DNA of 10,483 nucleotides, from NCBI GenBank assembly GCA_027346035.1, contig DAIESZ010000104.1, positions 1-10,483 on the forward strand. Direction: 5' to 3'. The notes under the pieces are model-generated. The model was not told the origin of the DNA. It searched no databases and saw only the letters and a list, made by a program, of their open reading frames with translations. Positions 5,761 to 10,483 of this stretch are shown here, one piece after another; position 1 is the stretch's first letter, and every line of letters begins with the position of its first letter. The translations under genes were made by a program, and so were the position numbers. The stretch comes from Propionibacteriaceae bacterium. Its GTDB lineage: Bacteria > Actinomycetota > Actinomycetes > Propionibacteriales > Propionibacteriaceae.

Positions 5761-8328
5761 TCACTCGGTGGCGATCGCCCGGAGCATGTTGAGCCTGGCG
5801 GCGTGCCTGGCCGGCCAGACCGCGGCGATCACGCCGACGACGGCCGCGGCGACGAGGTAGAGCAGTAACTCGCCCCACGGGATGACGAGCTCACTGAGGC
5901 CGGAGTCGGCCAGGGACCGCTGCAACGCCGTGCCGAAGGCCACACCCATGGTGACCCCGAGAACCGATCCGAGCAGGGCGATGATCACCGACTCCAGCGT
6001 CACCATCCGCCTCAGTTGCGGACGCGTGATGCCGATGGCGCGCAACAGCCCGATCTCACGGGTGCGTTCGATCACCGACAACGCAAGCGTGTTGACGATG
6101 CCGAGCACCGCGATGACGATCGCCAGGCCGAGCAGGGCGTAGATCATGTTGAGCAGCTGGTCGACCTGGGATGTGAGCTGGCCCGCGTATTCGGCCTTGT
6201 TCATCACCACCACCGTCGGCAGGTCGGCGGTCGCCGCGTCGAGTGCGGCGCGCACCGCGGCGGTGTCGGCTCCCGAGGCATCCTTGATCGCGATCGCCAC
6301 CGGCGCGTCGGGCGCCCCCAGAGAACGGCCGGTGGCGACGTTGACGATGTAGTTGCCGAGTCCCGGCGAGTCGGTTCGGTAGATGCCACTGACGGTGAGG
6401 GTGACCTGCGAGCGATTGAGGGGTGACGTGACGACCATCGTGTCGCCCACCGACAGGCCGCGCCGCTGCGCCGCCACCTGATCGACGATGACGGTGCCGT
6501 CACGGGAGTTGAGGGTGCCACTGACCATGGTCTGGGCGATGAGGGTGTTGAATCCCGACGGGTCGGCGACGGTGATGAACGTCTGATTCCCGTTGTCCAG
6601 AACGACCGACGTGTAGAACGGGGCCGCCGTCGCCACGCCGGGCACCGCGGACACGGTCGCCGGCAGACTCGCCGGCAACAGTCCCCCGGTGACCGACTGC
6701 ATGGTGAAGTCGCTCGTCATCGACGTCGCGACCACCGAGTGAATGCTCTTGGACGCCGACGACCCGAGCACCGACAGGGTGGTCACCAGTGCGAGCGACA
6801 GCATCAGCGCCGACGCCGTCGCGGCGGTGCGGCGCGGCTGCCGCACCGCGTTGAGCGCGGCGAGCTTGCCGATCTCACCGAACAGCCGCCGATAGAACCA
6901 GCCCATCACCGCGATCACCGGCCGCCCCAGCAGCGGGCTGGCCCCGGCGACGCCCAGCAGCACGAGCGCAGCTCCGATCCCGATGACCAGAGCACGGTTC
7001 GAGATGTGGGTCCACAGTCCGACCCCCATGCCGGCGGCCCCGACCAGGGTGAGCGCCACCCCGATCACCGCACGGATGCCGAGATTGCCCGTGCCGGTCA
7101 TCACATCGCCGTTCATCGCGGCCACCGGGGGCACGTGTCCGGCCTTACGGGCGGGCATCCACGCGGAAACCATCGTGATGATCATGCCGACCGCGTACGA
7201 CCACGCGACGGCCTCGAGAGTGACTCCCGGAAGCGCCGAACCCAGGTCGATGCCGAGCCGCTTGAACAACACCCGGATCAGCACGGCAAGCAACCATCCG
7301 AGCCCGAGCCCCAGGGTCGAGCCGATGAATCCGGTGACGGCCGCCTCGAACAGGACGGTCCGGGTCATCTGCCGCCTGCTGGCCCCGATCGCCCGGAAGA
7401 GTGCGAGTTCACGTCCCCGCTGGGCGACGATGATCGAGAAGGTGTTGACGATGAGGAAGCTCGCGACGAGCAGCGCGATGGCCGCGAAGACCAGCAGGAA
7501 CGTGTTGATGAAGCTCAGGGCCTTGTTGATCGAGGTGGCCGTGGCGTCGGCTGCCGTTTTGCCGCTCACCGCCTCGAAGTCCTTCGGTGTGACCGCCTGA
7601 ACCCGGGTGACGACGTCGGGGATCGAGGCGCCCGGATCGGTCGTGATCCAGGCACCGGTGAAGCCGTCCTTCCCGCCGAGCAGCAGCTTCTGGGCCTCGG
7701 CCGTGGTGAAGAACACGTAGGTCGCGCCCACGGTGCCGCCACTGCCCCACTCGGCCGTACCGACGACGGTGCGACTCACCACGTCTCCGTTCGGCAGCGA
7801 CACCTTCATCATGTCGCCGAGCCGGTAGCCGCTCTTGGTGAGCGTCGTCGGGTCGACGACCATCTGGTTGTCGGTCAGCGGTGCGTGACCCGATCGCAAC
7901 CGGACTCCCGTGATGCCACCGTAGGCCGGGTCTGTGTACCAGTTGTGGCCGATGCCTGGAGGTCCGATCGACGCGATGACCTTGCCGTTCCTCCCGATCG
8001 GATAGGTATTGATCGAGAACACCGTACCGGTGGCCGATGTGACCCCGTCGACTCCGCGGAACTTCTGCAGGTCGGCCGGTGTCAGCAGCACCTGTCCGAT
8101 CGTGCTGGCCTGGGTTCCGAAGGCGGACCCCCCCGAGGTGTAGGTGCCGACCGGGTCGACGTTCACGTCGGCGACGGTGCCACGAAGGATGCCGTTGAAC
8201 GACACCGAGAGCATGTTGGTGAAGATGAACGAGCCCGAGACGAACGCCACCCCGAGGACGATCGCCAGGACGCTGAGCAGAAGTCGCGCGCGCCGATGCA
8301 GCAGCGACTTCCAGGCGGCCCTGTACAT
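5761..8328 (-). CDS. ABC transporter permease, FtsX/MacB type
   Basis: This encodes an 855-residue membrane subunit that would work with the ATPase gene just upstream. It starts with [19 protein letters not shown], the usual positively charged entry of this family, followed by membrane segment 1 at about 16-38. A first extracytoplasmic (MacB-like periplasmic core) domain spans about 40-265, then a first FtsX core about 272-395 containing [18 protein letters not shown] connecting membrane section (about 418-520) leads to a second outside domain (about 525-715). A second FtsX core (about 724-850) contains [21 protein letters not shown]. This duplicated layout fits exporters or mechanotransmission machines acting on lipids, peptides or antibiotics rather than importers; the substrate is unknown. 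I chose ATG at 8328, eight bases after GGAG; a GTG two codons earlier is also in frame. The gap to the ATPase stop is 50 bp, so the two genes form an operon. Confidence 0.93.
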   Translation of the reverse strand: MYRAAWKSLLHRRARLLLSVLAIVLGVAFVSGSFIFTNMLSVSFNGILRGTVADVNVDPVGTYTSGGSAFGTQASTIGQVLLTPADLQKFRGVDGVTSATGTVFSINTYPIGRNGKVIASIGPPGIGHNWYTDPAYGGITGVRLRSGHAPLTDNQMVVDPTTLTKSGYRLGDMMKVSLPNGDVVSRTVVGTAEWGSGGTVGATYVFFTTAEAQKLLLGGKDGFTGAWITTDPGASIPDVVTRVQAVTPKDFEAVSGKTAADATATSINKALSFINTFLLVFAAIALLVASFLIVNTFSIIVAQRGRELALFRAIGASRRQMTRTVLFEAAVTGFIGSTLGLGLGWLLAVLIRVLFKRLGIDLGSALPGVTLEAVAWSYAVGMIITMVSAWMPARKAGHVPPVAAMNGDVMTGTGNLGIRAVIGVALTLVGAAGMGVGLWTHISNRALVIGIGAALVLLGVAGASPLLGRPVIAVMGWFYRRLFGEIGKLAALNAVRQPRRTAATASALMLSLALVTTLSVLGSSASKSIHSVVATSMTSDFTMQSVTGGLLPASLPATVSAVPGVATAAPFYTSVVLDNGNQTFITVADPSGFNTLIAQTMVSGTLNSRDGTVIVDQVAAQRRGLSVGDTMVVTSPLNRSQVTLTVSGIYRTDSPGLGNYIVNVATGRSLGAPDAPVAIAIKDASGADTAAVRAALDAATADLPTVVVMNKAEYAGQLTSQVDQLLNMIYALLGLAIVIAVLGIVNTLALSVIERTREIGLLRAIGITRPQLRRMVTLESVIIALLGSVLGVTMGVAFGTALQRSLADSGLSELVIPWGELLLYLVAAAVVGVIAAVWPARHAARLNMLRAIATE

Positions 8329-8378
8329 GGTCACGACTCCAGGGCGTGCCGAGGCTGGGAGTCCGGCCTCGGCTCATC

Positions 8379-9278
8379 CTAGGAGCGGCGCTGCGCGCTG
8401 TCGGCAGGCGTCCCCGCACCGGGCAACGTCCGTGTCTGCGCCGCGTGATCGGCGGTCTGCGCGGCGTCGAGATGGCGCGGGTCGATCGTGGCCATCAGCG
8501 CGAGCACCGACTCGCGGCTGGGGCGGTCGAGCTCGGCGACGATCGCACCGTCGGCGAGGAACAGGGCGCGGTCGGCGTAACTCGCGGCCACCGGATCGTG
8601 GGTCACCATGACGATGGTCTGGCCGAATTCCTCGACGCTGTGACGCAGGAAGCCGAGCACCTCTGCCGACGAGCGGGAGTCGAGATTTCCGGTGGGTTCG
8701 TCGGCGAAGATGATGTCGGGCCGACTGATCAGCGCGCGGGCGCAGGCCACTCGCTGCTGCTGCCCCCCGGAGAGTTCGGTGGGCTTGTGCCCCAACCTGT
8801 CGGCGAGGTCGACGGTGTCGATCACCGTGCGGTACCAGTCGGGGTCGGGCTTGCGACCGGCGATCGCCAGCGGCAGCAGGATGTTCTCCTCGGCCGTGAG
8901 GGTGGGCACCAGATTGAACGCCTGGAACACGAAGCCGATCCGGTCGCGGCGCAGCTGGGTGAGCTGCTTGTCCTTGAGTGGTCCGATCTCCGTGTCCCCG
9001 ATGACGATGCGTCCGGAGGTCGGTGAGTCGAGGCCGGCGACGCAGTGCATGAGGGTCGACTTGCCCGATCCTGACGGGCCCATCACCGCGGTGAACCGGC
9101 CCTTCTGGAACTGCACGTCGACCGAGTCCAGTGCCACGACCCGGGTGTCGCCACTGCCGTAGACCTTGGTCAACTGAAGTGTGTACGCGGCGATGGCGTC
9201 ACCCGCGAGGTCGGGTCGCCGGGTGGCATCGGCAACGCCTGCGGAGCCCGCCGACCCAGCGGGGAGCTCGGTGGTCAT
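8379..9278 (-). CDS. ABC transporter ATPase, LolD/MacB type
   Basis: This encodes a 299-residue nucleotide-binding subunit that would power the permease encoded directly downstream. All ABC motifs are present: Walker [10 protein letters not shown] (67-75), Q-loop Gln119 in [17 protein letters not shown], signature LSGGQQQR (169-176), Walker B IIFADEP with Glu194 (189-195), D-loop NLD (198-200) and H-loop His227 in VTHDP. The [17 protein letters not shown] block is characteristic of the LolD/MacB/FtsE branch, whose partners are FtsX-type permeases, matching the neighbour. The first ~30 residues and last ~45 are extra, low-complexity and Ala/Thr-rich, beyond the usual ~225-residue core. I placed the start at ATG 9278 because AGGA lies six bases upstream. 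The open frame extends 32 codons further but through non-coding-looking DNA. The gene diverges from the TetR regulator across a 464-bp region. Confidence 0.95.
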   Translation of the reverse strand: MTTELPAGSAGSAGVADATRRPDLAGDAIAAYTLQLTKVYGSGDTRVVALDSVDVQFQKGRFTAVMGPSGSGKSTLMHCVAGLDSPTSGRIVIGDTEIGPLKDKQLTQLRRDRIGFVFQAFNLVPTLTAEENILLPLAIAGRKPDPDWYRTVIDTVDLADRLGHKPTELSGGQQQRVACARALISRPDIIFADEPTGNLDSRSSAEVLGFLRHSVEEFGQTIVMVTHDPVAASYADRALFLADGAIVAELDRPSRESVLALMATIDPRHLDAAQTADHAAQTRTLPGAGTPADSAQRRS

Positions 9279-9325
9279 GTGTGATCCTGTCGTGAGGTCA
9301 AGGCGTCCGGCGGCTGATGTGCTCC

Positions 9326-9331
9326 ACGATA
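9326..9331 (-). promoter_or_regulatory. Possible -10 element of the ABC operon
   Basis: TATCGT on the - strand (9331 to 9326) fits TANNNT and would start transcription about 40 bases before the ATPase ATG. No good -35 is found 17-18 bp upstream. The call rests on position and the hexamer only. Confidence 0.3.
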
Positions 9332-9370
9332 GGTGTGGGCGGGATCGGCGCGTCGGTGGGTCCGGTGTGT

Positions 9371-9620
9371 GCATCCACAGCCCAGACCTTTACTTCCTCA
9401 TGATGTCTGGATAGTCATCATGGTCATCACTGGTGTTGAAACTGTGGAGAACCGCCGCGATGCCTTGTCAGGGCGGATCTCGTGATCCACAGTCCTTGGG
9501 ATGACCCCGGGACGACCCCGGACGGGCTGTTGATCCGGACGGATCGGTGGGGCACCTGTGAGGGCTACTGCACCACGTGTCCACAGTGGATCGCGGTTAT
9601 CCACAGGGTCCTGTGGAATA
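9371..9620. other. DnaA-box cluster, possible replication origin or DnaA-regulated site
   Basis: Compared with TTATCCACA/TTGTCCACA, I see one perfect box, TTATCCACA at 9597-9605 (+). Three have 8/9 matches: TGATCCACA at 9483-9491 (+), GTGTCCACA at 9577-9585 (+) and TGTGGAGAA at 9443-9451 (- orientation). Two are weaker at 7/9: GCATCCACA at 9371-9379 and TGTGGAATA at 9612-9620. The last three boxes on the right are packed within 44 bp with alternating orientation, as in origins. The segment 9389-9441 is about 60% AT, far above its surroundings, and could act as an unwinding element. Complete genes left of it run leftward and tetR runs rightward. Actinobacterial origins usually lie between dnaA and dnaN and carry more boxes; dnaA is absent here and dnaN is 4.7 kb away. 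A DnaA titration or regulatory site is the main alternative. Confidence 0.5.
9399..9422. promoter_or_regulatory. 24-bp near-palindrome, candidate TetR operator
   Basis: CATGATG (9399-9405) and CATCATG (9416-9422) are perfect 7-bp inverted repeats. The inner CT/AG bases also match, giving 9 of 12 paired positions around the centre. GTCATCA recurs at 9414-9420 and 9423-9429. Size and symmetry suit a TetR-family dimer site, and it lies in the divergent region between tetR and the ABC operon. It is 321 bp from the tetR start codon and about 120 bp from the ATPase start, so control of the ABC operon is the likelier use. Confidence 0.42.
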
Positions 9621-9656
9621 CGGGAGAGCGCCGACGGCGGTGGAGCGGTGCCCGAG

Positions 9657-9665
9657 TGCTAGCGT
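9657..9665 (+). promoter_or_regulatory. Extended -10 promoter of the tetR gene
   Basis: TGCTAGCGT combines TANNNT (TAGCGT, 9660-9665) with an upstream TGn extension, which can compensate for a poor -35; none is visible 17 bp upstream. Transcription would start near 9672, leaving a leader of about 70 bases before the ATG at 9743. Confidence 0.42.
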
Positions 9666-9742
9666 GAGCCCACAACCGGGTGCCGCGCGTCAACCGGAGC
9701 CGCGCATCGCACCGGCTCTCCGTCCCACGGCCAAGGAGTTCC

Positions 9743-10396
9743 ATGTCCGCCATTCAGCCCGGGTCGAGCGCGCGGGGTGACCGCCGCCGTACCCAGATCC
9801 TGGATGTCGCGTTGTCCCACTTCGCTGAGACGGGTTATCGCGGCGCATCCTTGAGGGACATCGCGCAGCAGGTCGGAATCACCCACCCGGGCCTTCTCTA
9901 CCACTTCGGCAGCAAAGAAGACCTGCTCATGGCGGTGCTCGCTCATCGCGACGACAAGAGCTACGACATCGTGGGCGGTGAGAAGAGCGACCTCGACGCG
10001 GTGACCGCCCTCGTGCACCTGGTCGAGCGGAACGCCACCCAGCCGGGACTCGTCGAGTTGTTCGTCACCCTGTCGGCCGAGGCGGTCGACCCCAATCACC
10101 CGGCCCACGAGTACTTCGCCGATCGCTATCGTCGCGTGGTCGAGAGCTACGAAGTGTCTTTCACCCACCTGAGCGAGCAGGGCCTGCTCCGCGCGGGCGT
10201 CGACCCGGCGCGGGCGGCCCGCAGTCTCGTTGCGATCATGGACGGCCTGCAGGTGCAGTGGATGTACGACCGCGACGCCGTCGACATGCCCGGAACCGTG
10301 CTCGAATACCTTCTCGACGTGATCACCGACCCTGAGGCGGTGATGCGCTCGTTCGAGTCGTCGCGCACCTCGGTGGTGGCCTCGGCCGCCCAGTGA
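9743..10396 (+). CDS. TetR/AcrR-family transcriptional regulator
   Basis: This encodes a 217-residue DNA-binding protein. The N-terminal TetR domain spans about 12-60: [32 protein letters not shown], then the recognition helix in [16 protein letters not shown], with the family's YHF.SKE.LL signature at 53-62. The C-terminal half (about 75-200) is a helical ligand-binding and dimerisation domain. It contains [20 protein letters not shown] and [12 protein letters not shown], typical of the large actinobacterial TetR_C_6 (BetI-like) group; the ligand is unknown. I set the start at ATG 9743 because AAGGAG lies four bases upstream. An in-frame ATG at 9680 would add 21 Arg/Ser-rich residues with no family match. 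It is divergent from the ABC operon, the usual place for a regulator of an efflux system, so control of that operon and of itself is the likely role. Its 3' end converges with a gene on the - strand. Confidence 0.93.
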   Translation: MSAIQPGSSARGDRRRTQILDVALSHFAETGYRGASLRDIAQQVGITHPGLLYHFGSKEDLLMAVLAHRDDKSYDIVGGEKSDLDAVTALVHLVERNATQPGLVELFVTLSAEAVDPNHPAHEYFADRYRRVVESYEVSFTHLSEQGLLRAGVDPARAARSLVAIMDGLQVQWMYDRDAVDMPGTVLEYLLDVITDPEAVMRSFESSRTSVVASAAQ

Positions 10397-10417
10397 CGCC
10401 GTCCTGAGGATCGCGGG

Positions 10418-10483
10418 CTACTGGCGGATCTTGTTCGTGAGCTCGCTCACCTGGTTGTAGACGCTGCGGCGCTCGCGCAGCAG
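10418..10483 (-). CDS. Unidentified protein, C-terminal 21 codons
   Basis: A frame open to the window edge ends in TAG at 10418 and reads LLRERRSVYNQVSELTNKIR plus a final Gln. Third positions are mostly G or C, and the sequence is charged and helical in character. This fits a real gene converging on tetR with a 21-bp gap. The pattern R-x-x-Y-x-x-V loosely recalls the end of shikimate-kinase-like proteins, but 21 residues are too few to assign a family. Confidence 0.55.
   Translation of the reverse strand: MLRERRSVYNQVSELTNKIRQ

Noticed and set aside
7003..7016. DnaA-like GGGTCCACA inside the permease gene
   Set aside because: It matches only 7 of 9 positions, stands alone and lies within coding sequence.
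6739..8382. Open frame of 547 codons on the + strand
   Set aside because: It is antisense to the ABC permease, with Arg/Asp/His-rich shadow composition and no family features.
1..10483. CRISPR arrays, insertion sequences, tRNA or rRNA genes
   Set aside because: I saw no spaced direct-repeat array, no transposase, no terminal inverted repeats flanking a gene and no tRNA T-loop or rRNA sequence.

Overview
The window is high-GC DNA with strongly G/C-ending codons, GTG and ATG starts, TANNNT-type -10 elements and DnaA boxes of the TTATCCACA/TTGTCCACA type. With the families present (DUF1707 protein, RhtA-like exporter, Rv2864c-like penicillin-binding lipoprotein, actinobacterial-type DnaN), this points to an actinobacterium. 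I cannot name the genus.

Layout. The left edge holds the 3' end of a DUF1707 membrane protein (+), convergent with an EamA/RhtA-type exporter (-). Then come a class B penicillin-binding lipoprotein (-) and a DNA polymerase III sliding clamp gene, dnaN (-). Neither dnaA, recF nor gyrB is next to dnaN, and its C-terminal pocket motif reads M-L-M-R-L instead of the usual M-P-[MV]-R-L, so it may be a paralogue or a relocated clamp. From 4654 to 5760 lies about 1.1 kb with no convincing protein gene. It contains a TTGACC-17-TACAAC promoter on the + strand, a run of stem-loops and a strong terminator hairpin at 5355-5398, which together outline a possible ~485-nt non-coding RNA. Next comes an ABC export operon on the - strand: ATPase (8379-9278) followed by a two-module FtsX/MacB permease (5761-8328). 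A 464-bp divergent region follows, then a TetR-family regulator (+), and finally the last 21 codons of an unidentified gene (-).

The divergent region 9279-9742 is the most striking non-coding stretch. It holds one perfect and several near-perfect DnaA boxes in 250 bp, a ~60% AT segment, a 24-bp near-palindrome suited to a TetR-type repressor, and -10 elements facing both ways. Every complete gene to its left runs leftward, and the TetR gene runs rightward. It could be a replication origin, a DnaA-binding regulatory or titration site, or simply the shared control region of tetR and the ABC operon.

How the genes may work together: the TetR protein probably controls the divergent ABC transporter. 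DnaN would serve replication or repair, and the PBP wall synthesis; the functional meaning of the dnaN-PBP linkage is unclear. Everything here is read by eye; no search or folding program was run.
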